Source: Halpernia sp048269545 (lineage in GTDB: Bacteria; Bacteroidota; Bacteroidia; Flavobacteriales; Weeksellaceae). Taken from it: a DNA stretch of 64,000 bases. The notes beneath the pieces are model-generated. The model saw only the letters and a list, made by a program, of their open reading frames with translations, was not told the origin of the DNA and ran no database searches. Position numbers and translations under genes: made by a program. The stretch is from the NCBI RefSeq assembly GCF_048269545.1, contig NZ_JBLXIJ010000002.1:1-64000 (forward strand), in the 5' to 3' direction. Of the stretch, positions 8,248 to 17,325 are shown piece by piece (within the stretch, counting starts at the first letter, position 1; the number at the start of each line of letters is the position of its first letter).

Positions 8248-9081
8248 ATGAAAAAATTATTATTACTATTAATTTTAATATCCGTTACTTCTTTTGGGGC
8301 AACCAGAACCGGTTATTATACAACGGGACAAACCAAAGCACAAGTCTTGGAAAATGTAAAGACTTTTGAAAAAGATATGATAGATTATAAATACGTAAAA
8401 AATTCTGAGAACAAATCAAATCAATATGATTATACACAAACATGGTCTTATGAAAGTAAAGGTGCAGTGAGTACGGCGAGTTTACGTTATCAGTTTTTTG
8501 ATGATAAAGTTTTAGTAACGATGTATGATGCCGCTTTTATCTCCAAAGAAGGGAAGAGAATTCCATTACAAGAAAATGATCCCACAGAAGCAAAAAGAAA
8601 TGTTTATAATAGTTTGGAAAATATAATGATTACGGTGTTTTTTAAATATCTCAAAGTTTCTGAAACAAAAGGAGGGTCTGCAAATACTTCTGCGAGTGGA
8701 GCAACTTATGATATGATTACTAAAAATTACGCAGTGGGTGATAACAAAGAATCATCAAAAAAAGTTTCTAAACAATTTATTGATACAGTATTGAAAATTG
8801 CTTATAAAGTAACTTATTTGACTTCAGAAAATGAAGACAATCAAGAAATAAAATACACTTTAGAAGATGAAACGGGAATTGCGACAACTATTATTGATTA
8901 TCAATTTAGAGATAAAGATTTTACCATTAAAATAAAATCTATTAATTATTATCATAAAGGGAACAAAAGCAATACAGTAATCTCTAAAGAAAGTAGTTCA
9001 GAAGCCACTTCAAAATTTTATAATTTAATTAAAACCTACTTCTTAGAAAAGCATTCCGATTATATCTCACCTAATATTTAA
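8248..9081 (+). CDS. Exported two-domain protein, third tandem paralogue
   Basis: A 277-residue exported protein (signal peptide to about residue 17, ending SFGA) with the same two-domain layout as the gene at 6798. The N-terminal domain starts TGYYTTGQTKAQVLENV and includes YESKGAVSTASLRYQFF (compare YTLSSKGAQTKSVVRYQLF in the paralogue). The C-terminal domain has NQEIKYTLEDETG and FTIKIKSINYYHK. The domains are linked by a Ser/Ala/Gly-rich stretch near residue 148. A strong terminator lies 90 bases downstream and closes the cluster. No known family was recognised. Confidence 0.65.
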   Translation: MKKLLLLLILISVTSFGATRTGYYTTGQTKAQVLENVKTFEKDMIDYKYVKNSENKSNQYDYTQTWSYESKGAVSTASLRYQFFDDKVLVTMYDAAFISKEGKRIPLQENDPTEAKRNVYNSLENIMITVFFKYLKVSETKGGSANTSASGATYDMITKNYAVGDNKESSKKVSKQFIDTVLKIAYKVTYLTSENEDNQEIKYTLEDETGIATTIIDYQFRDKDFTIKIKSINYYHKGNKSNTVISKESSSEATSKFYNLIKTYFLEKHSDYISPNI

Positions 9082-9170
9082 AAAATAAATTACGGTTAAA
9101 AAGTTGATTAATAAAAATTTTTCGACAATTTATAGCAATCTGCACCAAGTTTTCATCAAAGGAAACACTT

Positions 9171-9200
9171 AAAAGTTTGAGATTTCTCTCAAACTTTTTT
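9171..9200 (+). terminator. Terminator closing the paralogue cluster
   Basis: Perfect 11-bp stem AAAAGTTTGAG / CTCAAACTTTT, loop ATTTCT, followed by Ts. The rest of the 9082-9327 gap holds the secDF promoter and nothing else I can support. Confidence 0.8.
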
Positions 9201-9284
9201 AATAAAAACAAAACATAAAATAATAAATAAGATTATTTTTCAACTCAAAACATGAAAATAATTCATATTTAATAAGATTTTAAG

Positions 9285-9292
9285 TATATTTG
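9285..9292 (+). promoter_or_regulatory. -7 element of the secDF promoter
   Basis: TATATTTG is an exact TAnnTTTG match 35 bases upstream of the secDF start; no clear TTTG is seen at the usual distance upstream. Confidence 0.45.
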
Positions 9293-9327
9293 CGCCCTAT
9301 AATTTTTAATGTTGTAAATACAAAACA

Positions 9328-12246
9328 ATGCAAGGAAAAGGACTTATTGTTACTATCGCGGTTATTTTGGGGCTTATTTGCTTAAGCGCACTCGCACCTA
9401 CATTTTATGCAAGTAGAATAGAAAATCGCGCACAAGCAATCGCTGGAAATAATCCAATTAAATACAAAAAAACTTTAGATAGTCTTGCAAAAGACACACT
9501 AAATTTAGGTTTTAAGAAATTAGATTACAATACAGCCAAACTGAATGAAATGAAGCTTGGATTGGATTTAAAGGGAGGAATTAATGTTTTATTAGAAATT
9601 AATCAGAAAGATTTAATTAATGATTTAACAAATTATTCTGTAAATCCAGTTTTAATTGAAGCATTAGAAAAAACTGATGAGGTTCAAAAAAAATCTACCA
9701 ATAATTATATTGATGATTTCTTCATAGAATTTGCGAAAGTAAATAAAGAAAAAGGAACCAATTTAAAATTAGCTGATCCAGAAATCTTTGGTAATCAAGG
9801 TTTAAGCGAAATTAAATACAATACAACAGACGATCAAGTAAAAGCGATTGTTAGAAAAAAAGTAGAAGCTTCTATTGCAACGGCTTATGAAGTTATTAGA
9901 ACTAGAATTGATAAACTAGGCGCTGTTCAACCCAATGTACAAAGAGTTCCAGGAACTGCTCGTATTTTCGTGGAAATGCCAGGAATTAAAGACATTGATC
10001 GTGTTAAAAAATTATTGCAATCTTCTGCTAAACTTCAATTTTGGGAAGTTCAAACAATACAAGAGGTTGCTCCATATTTTCAACAATTAGCACAAGTTAT
10101 TGCTATGAAAGGAGATTCTATGGGTGTTCCTAAAAATACAAATCTTGTTAATATTTTACAATTAAATACTTCCCGTTCTCAAGGTGCAGCAAATGTAAAA
10201 TTATCAGATACAGCAATTGTAAACAAAGTTCTTAATAGTAAAATTGCACAAAATTTAAGACCTTCAAATATAAAATACACTCAATTTCTTTGGGGTTACA
10301 AACCAGAATCTAGTGATCCTAAGAATTTAGTTTTATACGCTATTCGTGGAAATATCACACAAAGAGCGCCAGTTGATGGAGCTGTAGAATCTGCACGAGT
10401 AAATTATGATGAATTAGGTAGAGTAGTTGTAGATATGCAAATGGATCCGAAAGGGTCTAAACAATGGAAAACATTAACGGAAAAAAATATTGGTAAACAA
10501 GTAGCTGTAACTTTGGATGGTAAAGTTTATACCGCACCAAATGTTCAAGGCGCAATTCCAAATGGTAGAACACAAATTTCCGGAAGTTTTTCTCCTGAAG
10601 AAGCAAAAGATTTAGTAGATGTTTTAAGCGCAGGTAAATTACCAGCAGGTGCAAAAGTTGTTCAAGCAGATGTTGTAGGACCATCTTTAGGTGCAGAATC
10701 TATTCAAGCAGGTGTACTTTCCTTTATTATTGCATTCTTTATTATTATTATTTATATCATTTTCTATTATGGCGGTGCAGGTATTTATGCTGTAATTGCG
10801 ATGATTATCAATTTATTTTTCATTTTTGGAATAATGGATTCCATTGATGCGACTCTAACTTTACCCGGAATTGCAGGTATCGTTTTAACAATGGCGGTCG
10901 CCGTTGATACAAATGTGATTATTTATGAAAGAACAAAAGAAGAACTCTTTGCTGGTAAAAATATTTTAGAAGCTTATAAAGATGGTTTTAAACACGCTTT
11001 ATCTGCGATTATTGATGGTCACTCTACAACTTTATTAACAGCCGCAGTTTTATTTTTCTTTGGAACTGGTCCAATTAAAGGTTTTGCTGTTACATTAGGA
11101 ATAGGTTTAATTATGACTTTCTTTACTTCTGTTTTACTATCTAGAGTAATGATTTTTAATCGTTTAAATAAAGGTAAAAAACTATCTGTTTGGACTGCTG
11201 CTTCTAAAAATATCTTTAGAAATGTTTGGATTGACTTTATTGGAAAAAGAAAATACACTTATATATTTTCAATTATTTTAACAGTAGGAAGTATAGTTTC
11301 TATTTACATGAACGGTTTTAAATATGGTATTGATTTTACAGGCGGTAGAAATTATGTGGTGAAATTTGAAAAACCGGTTGAAGCTTCTTCTGTCCAAAAA
11401 AATCTTGTACAATTATTTAAAACTGAAGACGGAAAAGATAGTTCTGTAGAAGCAAAAACATTTGGTAATAATAATCAACTTAAAATTTCTACAGATTATT
11501 TAATTGATGATTCTTCATTAAAAGCAGATCAAACTATTGAAGCTAAATTATTTGAAGGTTTAAAACCAAATCTTCCAGCTAATTTAACCTTGCAAGAATT
11601 TAAAGCTGCAGATGTAGATCACGCCGGAATTATTTCTTCTACCAAAGTGGGACCAACTGTTGCAGATGATATTCGATCTGGTGGAACAAAAGCCTTCTTA
11701 TTTGCAATTGTCGGAATTTTCGTTTATATTTTATTAAGATTTAAAAAATGGCAATTCTCATTAGGTGCAATTTTATCACTAATTCACGATTCAATTATTA
11801 TTTTAGGAGCTTATTCTTTATTTTATAGATATGCACCATTTAATATGGAAATTAATCAAGATTTTATCGCTGCAATTTTAACAGTCATTGGTTATTCCAT
11901 TAATGATACGGTAATTGTATTTGACAGGATTCGAGAATATTTGCGCGAGAAAAAATCCATTTCTTTGGCGGGATTATTTGATGATTCTATTTCAAGTACT
12001 TTGGGTAGAACTTTTAATACTTCATTTACCACTTTACTTGTGATTTTAGCCATCTTCATTTTCGGAGGTGAAAACTTACGCGGATTTATGTTTGCGTTGC
12101 TTTTAGGTATTGGTTTTGGAACTTACTCCTCAATCTTTGTGGCATCTGCAATTGCCTACGATTTATTGAAAGGAAAAGGAAAATCTTCCGATGAACATTT
12201 ACACGGAATTACTACTTCTGCCAAAGAAGTTCCACTAAAAAAATAA
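9328..12246 (+). CDS. secDF: Protein translocase subunit SecDF (fusion)
   Basis: Proton-motive-force-driven accessory subunit of the Sec translocon that helps pull exported proteins into the periplasm. The 972-residue protein is a SecD-SecF fusion, normal for Bacteroidota. The SecD half runs to about residue 620, with the large periplasmic P1 domain interrupted by an insertion, then LGAESIQAGVLSF. The SecF half starts near residue 640 and includes YGIDFTGG and the late helix IGYSINDTVIVFDRIRE. Twelve membrane helices are expected in two sets of six. The D-E-rich transmembrane region AVDTNVIIYERTKEE, conserved for proton transport, is intact. It is monocistronic, between two good terminators. 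Confidence 0.95.
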   Translation: MQGKGLIVTIAVILGLICLSALAPTFYASRIENRAQAIAGNNPIKYKKTLDSLAKDTLNLGFKKLDYNTAKLNEMKLGLDLKGGINVLLEINQKDLINDLTNYSVNPVLIEALEKTDEVQKKSTNNYIDDFFIEFAKVNKEKGTNLKLADPEIFGNQGLSEIKYNTTDDQVKAIVRKKVEASIATAYEVIRTRIDKLGAVQPNVQRVPGTARIFVEMPGIKDIDRVKKLLQSSAKLQFWEVQTIQEVAPYFQQLAQVIAMKGDSMGVPKNTNLVNILQLNTSRSQGAANVKLSDTAIVNKVLNSKIAQNLRPSNIKYTQFLWGYKPESSDPKNLVLYAIRGNITQRAPVDGAVESARVNYDELGRVVVDMQMDPKGSKQWKTLTEKNIGKQVAVTLDGKVYTAPNVQGAIPNGRTQISGSFSPEEAKDLVDVLSAGKLPAGAKVVQADVVGPSLGAESIQAGVLSFIIAFFIIIIYIIFYYGGAGIYAVIAMIINLFFIFGIMDSIDATLTLPGIAGIVLTMAVAVDTNVIIYERTKEELFAGKNILEAYKDGFKHALSAIIDGHSTTLLTAAVLFFFGTGPIKGFAVTLGIGLIMTFFTSVLLSRVMIFNRLNKGKKLSVWTAASKNIFRNVWIDFIGKRKYTYIFSIILTVGSIVSIYMNGFKYGIDFTGGRNYVVKFEKPVEASSVQKNLVQLFKTEDGKDSSVEAKTFGNNNQLKISTDYLIDDSSLKADQTIEAKLFEGLKPNLPANLTLQEFKAADVDHAGIISSTKVGPTVADDIRSGGTKAFLFAIVGIFVYILLRFKKWQFSLGAILSLIHDSIIILGAYSLFYRYAPFNMEINQDFIAAILTVIGYSINDTVIVFDRIREYLREKKSISLAGLFDDSISSTLGRTFNTSFTTLLVILAIFIFGGENLRGFMFALLLGIGFGTYSSIFVASAIAYDLLKGKGKSSDEHLHGITTSAKEVPLKK

Positions 12247-12265
12247 ATTAAAAAAAATCATAAAT

Positions 12266-12301
12266 AAAAACACCATTTCAAATTTTGAAATGGTGTTTTT
12301 T
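12266..12301. terminator. Bidirectional terminator between secDF and rsmA
   Basis: Long near-perfect inverted repeat (AAAAACACCATTTCA against TGAAATGGTGTTTTT) with an A-run on one side and a T-run on the other. It serves the convergent genes on both strands. Confidence 0.85.
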
Positions 12302-12323
12302 TATAACTGACAACTTTACAACT

Positions 12324-13088
12324 TTAGAATTTCTCCCATAAATGCGTCAATTCCAAAAACTCACTCACAGAAAGTTCTTCTGCTCTTTGCTTCATAAATT
12401 TGTGATCTAGTAATATCTCTGGAATACCAATGACTTTTAAAGAATTACTTAATTTTTTTCGTCTTTGTCCGAAACCAGCTTTCACTATTTTTTTGAATAA
12501 AATTTCATTACCAGCTAAACCTTCAGTTAAATTTCGTTTAAGTTTAATAACGCCAGATTTCACTTTTGGAGGTGGATTAAACACATTTTCATGAACTGTA
12601 AATAAATATTCTACCTCGTAATAAGCTTGTACTAAAACCGACAGAATTCCATAATCTTTTGTGCGTGGGACTGCGGCAACTCTCTCCGCAACTTCTTTTT
12701 GAAACATTCCCACCATTTGCGGAACTTGCGTATAATTATCTATAATTTTAAATAAAATCTGAGAAGAAATATTATAAGGAAAATTTCCAATTACGGCGAT
12801 TTGTTCTTCAATTTCAGAGAAATTAAATTTTAAAAAATCACCAATAAAATTGCTTTCATTTAAATTTAAATAATGCTGTTTTAAATAAACAATAGATTCT
12901 TCATCTATTTCTGCTAAAGCTATTTTCTGATTTTTTTTAATTAAATATTTTGTCAAAACGCCCATTCCAGGACCTACTTCTAAAATCACTTCATCTTTAT
13001 TAAAATCCAAAGATTCTACAATTTGTTCCGCAATCGCTTCATCGGTTAGAAAATGTTGCCCTAAATGTTTTTTCGCTTTTACGTTCAA
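12324..13088 (-). CDS. rsmA: 16S rRNA (adenine1518/1519-N6)-dimethyltransferase
   Basis: RsmA/KsgA dimethylates two adjacent adenines near the 3' end of 16S rRNA during small-subunit maturation. The 254-residue length is typical. Seen motifs are LGQHFLTD (residues 9-16), the SAM-binding LEVGPGMGVLT at about 36-46, and the catalytic NFPY motif at 102-105, followed by a C-terminal helical domain containing FGQRRKKLSNSL. It is convergent with secDF and divergent from ftsX, with a 134-base gap on the ftsX side. Loss of this gene classically gives kasugamycin resistance; all key residues are intact here. Confidence 0.95.
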   Translation of the reverse strand: MNVKAKKHLGQHFLTDEAIAEQIVESLDFNKDEVILEVGPGMGVLTKYLIKKNQKIALAEIDEESIVYLKQHYLNLNESNFIGDFLKFNFSEIEEQIAVIGNFPYNISSQILFKIIDNYTQVPQMVGMFQKEVAERVAAVPRTKDYGILSVLVQAYYEVEYLFTVHENVFNPPPKVKSGVIKLKRNLTEGLAGNEILFKKIVKAGFGQRRKKLSNSLKVIGIPEILLDHKFMKQRAEELSVSEFLELTHLWEKF

Positions 13089-13222
13089 AATGATTTATTT
13101 TAATTAATTAAGAAATTTAGATTTCTAAAACTCAATATTTATGATTTCTTAACACTCATTTTTAGAATTCTGGCGTAAATTTCGGAAGATTTTTTCTAAT
13201 TTAGCGCAAAATTCAAGATTTA

Positions 13223-14119
13223 ATGGCAAAGACGGTTGAAGATTTTAATAAAAGCAGACTTAGATCCAGTAATATTACAGTTGTTGTAAGTATTGCATTG
13301 GTTTTATTTCTCGTAGGACTTTTTGGTTTAATTTTGTTAAATGCACAAAAATATTCAGATTACTTAAAAGAACAATTGGTTGTTAATGCCTATTTTGATC
13401 AGAATTTCAATGCAAAAGATTCTATAAAAGTTGCCGCTCAAGAACAAGAAGCTTTAAAGAAAATCGAAATTCTTCCAAGTGTAAAGAAAGCCACTTATAT
13501 TTCTAGAAAAAAAGCCAGCGCAGAAGCTAAGAAAAGTTTAGGTGTTGATAGCGAAGCATTATTTGATGCCGATATTTTTCCTTCTTCCGTAGAGGTTTCT
13601 CTTAAACCAGAATATACGGATTCTTTAAATGTTAAAACAGCAATTAAACAACTCAAAAGTATTCCTGGAATTGTCGATGTAAAAAACGATTCAGACTCTG
13701 CAAAAGTGTATAGCAAATTAGACACAATCTTAAAATGGGTTTTGGCGTTATCACTTTTATTTTTAGTTTTAGCAATTGTTTTAATTAATAATTCTATCAG
13801 ATTAAAAATATTTTCAAAAAGATTTATTATTAAAACTATGCAATTAGTTGGTGCAAAAAGACGTTTCATTTTAAAACCATTTATTTTAGAAGCCGCAATT
13901 TTGGGAGCGGTTGGTGCAATTTTAGGTTTATTAGCTTTATTTGGAGTTTGGTATTATTTCACAACCAATATTAAAACACCTTTCGTGCAAGAAACCAATC
14001 AATATATTTATTTAATTGCAGGCGTTTTTGTACTTGGAATTTTCATTACAGTTCTCAGTACAATTGTGGCGACTTGGCGTTTTCTTCGTTCTAATGCAGA
14101 TGATTTATATTATTCATAA
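13223..14119 (+). CDS. ftsX: Cell-division ABC permease FtsX
   Basis: Inner-membrane partner of the FtsE ATPase; in other bacteria the FtsEX complex controls septal peptidoglycan hydrolases. The 298-residue protein has the FtsX layout: a cytoplasmic start, one membrane helix (about residues 20-43), a periplasmic domain (about 45-165), then three helices with the FtsX/MacB-type region IKTMQLVGAKRRFI between the second and third. ftsE is not adjacent, which is usual in this phylum. The stop codon overlaps the next start (TAATG at 14117-14121), pointing to translational coupling with the DUF3098 gene. A TAATTTAG box at 13197-13204 may be the promoter. Confidence 0.92.
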   Translation: MAKTVEDFNKSRLRSSNITVVVSIALVLFLVGLFGLILLNAQKYSDYLKEQLVVNAYFDQNFNAKDSIKVAAQEQEALKKIEILPSVKKATYISRKKASAEAKKSLGVDSEALFDADIFPSSVEVSLKPEYTDSLNVKTAIKQLKSIPGIVDVKNDSDSAKVYSKLDTILKWVLALSLLFLVLAIVLINNSIRLKIFSKRFIIKTMQLVGAKRRFILKPFILEAAILGAVGAILGLLALFGVWYYFTTNIKTPFVQETNQYIYLIAGVFVLGIFITVLSTIVATWRFLRSNADDLYYS

Positions 14120-14421
14120 TGGCAAAAAATAAAAAATTTTCCGCAAATCAATACGGTAAAAAAGAAGTAAATAAAGTTGAAAATCAAAACTTTTACTTTG
14201 GTACTAAAAACTTCAAATGGATGATTATTGGTTTAATTGTTACAGTTTTGGGTTTCTTATTAATGATGGGTCCAGACGCAAATACAGTTGATGGAAAATA
14301 CGATCCCAATGTTTGGAACGAAGCTATTTTTTCAATCAGAAGAATTAGAATTGCACCATTATTTGTAATTGCAGGTTTTGTAATTCAAATTTTCGCTATT
14401 CTAAAAAGAAATAAAAATTAA
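14119..14421 (+). CDS. DUF3098 small membrane protein
   Basis: A 100-residue protein with two hydrophobic helices (about residues 33-50 and 80-96) and a basic N-terminus. Its position directly after ftsX with an overlapping start, and before uppP and truB, matches the conserved flavobacterial arrangement in which the middle gene is DUF3098. Between the helices lies the motif GPDANTVDGKYDPNVW, which would be periplasmic. The function is unknown; its link to ftsX suggests a role at the division site or envelope, but that is inference. Confidence 0.8.
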   Translation: MAKNKKFSANQYGKKEVNKVENQNFYFGTKNFKWMIIGLIVTVLGFLLMMGPDANTVDGKYDPNVWNEAIFSIRRIRIAPLFVIAGFVIQIFAILKRNKN

Positions 14422-14446
14422 AAACATTATTAATTAGAGACATTTC

Positions 14447-14484
14447 ACTTTGTCAAAGTTCCAATCTTTGACAAAGTTTTTTTT
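14447..14484 (+). terminator. Terminator between DUF3098 gene and uppP
   Basis: Perfect 12-bp stem ACTTTGTCAAAG / CTTTGACAAAGT, loop TTCCAAT, then a run of eight or more Ts. It separates ftsX-DUF3098 from uppP, which begins 25 bases later. Confidence 0.85.
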
Positions 14485-14508
14485 CACAAGCACTTTTTTA
14501 AATAAACT

Positions 14509-15327
14509 ATGAATACAATACAAGCAATAATTCTCGCAATCATTGAAGGATTAACAGAATTTCTTCCCATTTCTTCCACCGCACATATGGGTTTTGCAGC
14601 CAATTTAATGGGAATGCAAGAAACGGAATTTCTAAAAATGTTTCAGGTTTCAATACAATTCGGAGCAATTTTAGCCGTAGTTGCAGCATATTGGAAAAAG
14701 TTTTTTAATTTTTCTAATCTCAAATTTTACTATAAATTAGGTTTCGCAGTTTTACCCGCTCTTGGTTTAGGATTTTTATTTGATGATAAAATTGAAGCCA
14801 TTTTAGGAAATCAAATTGCTATATCTTCGATGTTGGTTTTGGGCGGAATTGTGTTATTATTTGTAGATAATTGGTTTAAAAATCCAGTTGTTCACGATGA
14901 AAAAGAAATGTCCATTAAAAAAGCGGTCATTATCGGCTTTTGGCAATGTCTCGCAATGATGCCCGGAACGAGTAGAAGTGCCGCTTCAATCATCGGTGGA
15001 ATGACGCAAAAATTAACTCGAAAAGCTGCCGCAGAATTTTCATTTTTTCTTGCTGTTCCTACAATGTTGGCGGTTACAGTTTATTCTGTTTTTGTAAAAA
15101 CTTGGGGGAAAGAAACTTTAAATCCGATGAAGGGTTACAAAATGATAATGGCAGATAATCATCATATTTTATTATTTTTCTTGGGAAATATTATTGCATT
15201 TATTGTGGCTTTAATTGCTATCAAATCTTTCATTAGTTTACTTAATAAATACGGTTTCAAACCATGGGGATGGTACAGAATTATCGTTGGAATCACACTT
15301 TTGGTTTATTTTTATTTTTTTAATTGA
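14509..15327 (+). CDS. uppP: Undecaprenyl-diphosphatase
   Basis: Membrane phosphatase (UppP/BacA) that recycles undecaprenyl diphosphate to the monophosphate lipid carrier for peptidoglycan and polysaccharide synthesis; overexpression gives bacitracin resistance in other bacteria. The 272-residue length is normal. Both active-site motifs are present: EGLTEFLPISSTAH (residues 13-26) and PGTSRS (152-157). About eight membrane helices are expected. It follows the ftsX pair but lies beyond a strong terminator, so it probably has its own promoter or depends on read-through. truB follows 137 bases downstream. Confidence 0.95.
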   Translation: MNTIQAIILAIIEGLTEFLPISSTAHMGFAANLMGMQETEFLKMFQVSIQFGAILAVVAAYWKKFFNFSNLKFYYKLGFAVLPALGLGFLFDDKIEAILGNQIAISSMLVLGGIVLLFVDNWFKNPVVHDEKEMSIKKAVIIGFWQCLAMMPGTSRSAASIIGGMTQKLTRKAAAEFSFFLAVPTMLAVTVYSVFVKTWGKETLNPMKGYKMIMADNHHILLFFLGNIIAFIVALIAIKSFISLLNKYGFKPWGWYRIIVGITLLVYFYFFN

Positions 15328-15360
15328 TCAAATCTTTTTATTGAATTTAAAAAGAAAGTT

Positions 15361-15401
15361 TGTCATTTCGTAGCAATTGTATAGATTTCAATGTAATGAC
15401 A
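15361..15401. repeat. Degenerate inverted-repeat remnant
   Basis: TGTCATT (15361-15367) and AATGACA (15395-15401) flank a TTTCGTAG...GATTTC segment. This resembles the TGTCATTTCGACG-type intergenic palindromes common in flavobacteria, here decayed. There is no T-run, so it is unlikely to be a terminator. Confidence 0.3.
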
Positions 15402-15464
15402 GAAACAAAGAAAATTGTATCATTCATAACTATTTACAATTACTTATTTGAATATTTTTAAATA

Positions 15465-16157
15465 ATGACAAAAGAAAACATTTTAGACGGACAAATCTTT
15501 CTACTTGATAAACCTTTGGATTGGACGAGCTTTCAAGCTGTCAATAAATTAAAATATAAATTAAAACATCAATTTGATTTACCTAAAAAATTTAAAATTG
15601 GGCACGCTGGAACTTTAGATCCGAAAGCAACAGGTTTATTAATTGTTTGCACAGGGAAATTCACCAAAAAAATTTCAGAAATACAAGATGCGCCGAAAGA
15701 ATACCTCACAGAAATAAAACTCGGCGTACAAACGGAAAGTTACGATTCTGAAAAACCTGAAATTTTACAAAAAGATATTTCATATTTAAATGAAGATAAA
15801 ATATTAGAAATTTTAAATGATTTTGTGGGTGAAATCGAGCAAAAACCACCGGTTCATTCAGCTGTAAAAATTGAGGGAAAAAGAGCTTATAATTTGGCAA
15901 GAGCAGGTGAAGAAGTAGAAATGAAAACACGGAAAATTTCAATTACTTACATCGATGAAATTGAAATAGATTTCCCTTACGTTCGTTTTAAAGTTGGTTG
16001 TAGCAAAGGAACTTATATCAGAAGTTTGGCGCACGACATCGGACAGAAATTGGAAGTTGGTGCCTATTTAACCAATTTACGTAGAACAAAAATTGGAGAT
16101 TATTTAGTAGAAAATGCAAATAAAGAATATTTGGAAAATGATTTTATTTTTAAATAA
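15465..16157 (+). CDS. truB: tRNA pseudouridine(55) synthase
   Basis: Makes pseudouridine 55 in the T-loop of nearly all tRNAs. The 230-residue protein carries the TruB catalytic motif GHAGTLDPKATG with the nucleophilic Asp at residue 52. The family strand KPPVHSAVKIEGKRAYNLAR is at about 127-146, and CSKGTYIRSLAHDIG at about 183-197. It is shorter than E. coli TruB because the C-terminal PUA domain is absent, which is usual in Bacteroidota. It stands after uppP in the conserved flavobacterial order. Confidence 0.95.
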   Translation: MTKENILDGQIFLLDKPLDWTSFQAVNKLKYKLKHQFDLPKKFKIGHAGTLDPKATGLLIVCTGKFTKKISEIQDAPKEYLTEIKLGVQTESYDSEKPEILQKDISYLNEDKILEILNDFVGEIEQKPPVHSAVKIEGKRAYNLARAGEEVEMKTRKISITYIDEIEIDFPYVRFKVGCSKGTYIRSLAHDIGQKLEVGAYLTNLRRTKIGDYLVENANKEYLENDFIFK

Positions 16158-16310
16158 CTATAAAATTTTAGATTATTAAATCTTTGTAATTCAAACGGAA
16201 TTATTATAAACTATTCATTTAAAAATTGTTATTTTATAATTCTATGTCATCTCAAATTCACCATTTTAATTATAATTTACTATTATTGTATTTAATTTAA
16301 ACTTATACTT

Positions 16311-17216
16311 ATGAAAAAACTTTTATTTTCTTTATTTGCAACTGCGGGAATTGTATTTTCCGTAAATGCGCAAACTACAAAAATTTCATTTGAAAGTTCT
16401 GAAGGTTATGTTTTAGGCGAATTGGTCGGGCAAAATAATGATGTTTCTAGTTTTTATGATACTGATATTGATGTAATGGATACTGCTGAAATATCAGATG
16501 AAAAGGCTTCTGATGGGACATATTCTGTGAAAATTATCGATTATAGTGATGGCGGATTTGGTGGTATTTTTCTTACAAGTCTTAATTCTTATGATAGAAC
16601 ATCCATTTCTTTTAATGTATTTGTTCCATCTTTAAATGGTTCAGATAATATTTTTGACTTATATGATGAAGATGGAAATTTCGCTGTTGAGATAAATTTA
16701 GATCCAGATGGTAATTTTCAATTTGCCGGTGCGAATGATACAGATTATACCCCAATTGGAACTTATCTCGCAAATAAATGGAACAAAATTGAATTAAAAA
16801 TTGATTATACTGCTTCCACAATGAAAATTCTTTTGAATGGTGTTGTAATTCATACAACTTCTTATGATTCTGGTGGAGTGGGGATTGGAGAAATTGATTT
16901 AGCAAATACTAGTGGCGGAACAGATACTTATTATGACAATATTGTAATCCAAGATTTAGACGCTCTTGCAACAAGTGAAGTTTCAAATTCTAAAAATAAA
17001 GTTAGAGTCTTTCCAAATCCGGTTTCAGATGTTTTAAATTTAGATTCTACGGATAAAGTTGAATTAATGCAATTATTTGATGCTTCAGGAAAATTGATAA
17101 AAACTTTTAGAAATCCTGAAAAATCTGCAAATGTTTCTAACCTTAAAAAAGGAATTTATGTTTTAAAAGTAAAAACAGATAAAGGAACATCTTCAACAAA
17201 AATAATTAAAAAATAA
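16311..17216 (+). CDS. T9SS type A sorting-domain protein with a LamG-like domain
   Basis: A 301-residue exported protein (signal peptide residues 1-20, ending NAQ). The central region, about residues 22-215, is acidic and beta-rich and looks like a concanavalin/LamG-type carbohydrate-binding fold (YDNIVIQD near its end). The last ~75 residues form a type A Por secretion tail: RVFPNPVSDVLNL, then LFDASGKLIKTF, GIYVLKV and a basic KIIKK end. It is therefore predicted to cross the outer membrane by the type IX system and be released or anchored at the surface. No catalytic domain is visible; adhesion or glycan binding is a guess. Confidence 0.8.
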   Translation: MKKLLFSLFATAGIVFSVNAQTTKISFESSEGYVLGELVGQNNDVSSFYDTDIDVMDTAEISDEKASDGTYSVKIIDYSDGGFGGIFLTSLNSYDRTSISFNVFVPSLNGSDNIFDLYDEDGNFAVEINLDPDGNFQFAGANDTDYTPIGTYLANKWNKIELKIDYTASTMKILLNGVVIHTTSYDSGGVGIGEIDLANTSGGTDTYYDNIVIQDLDALATSEVSNSKNKVRVFPNPVSDVLNLDSTDKVELMQLFDASGKLIKTFRNPEKSANVSNLKKGIYVLKVKTDKGTSSTKIIKK

Positions 17217-17237
17217 AAATTTGATTTTTCTTTAATT

Positions 17238-17272
17238 AAAGACACTTTATTTTCAAAATAAAGTGTCTTTTT
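17238..17272. terminator. Terminator after the T9SS cargo gene
   Basis: Perfect 16-bp arms (AAAGACACTTTATTTT / AAAATAAAGTGTCTTT) around a single central base, followed by Ts. The real loop will use a few of the inner AT pairs. Confidence 0.85.
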
Positions 17273-17290
17273 AAATTTAAAATTATCCCG

Positions 17291-17298
17291 TATTTTTG
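17291..17298 (+). promoter_or_regulatory. -7 element of the rluF promoter
   Basis: TATTTTTG is a full TAnnTTTG match 27 bases upstream of the TTG start of rluF; a T-rich stretch at 17268-17271 occupies the -33 position. Confidence 0.45.
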
Positions 17299-17325
17299 CA
17301 TTAATTAAATTTAATAAAATCAATT

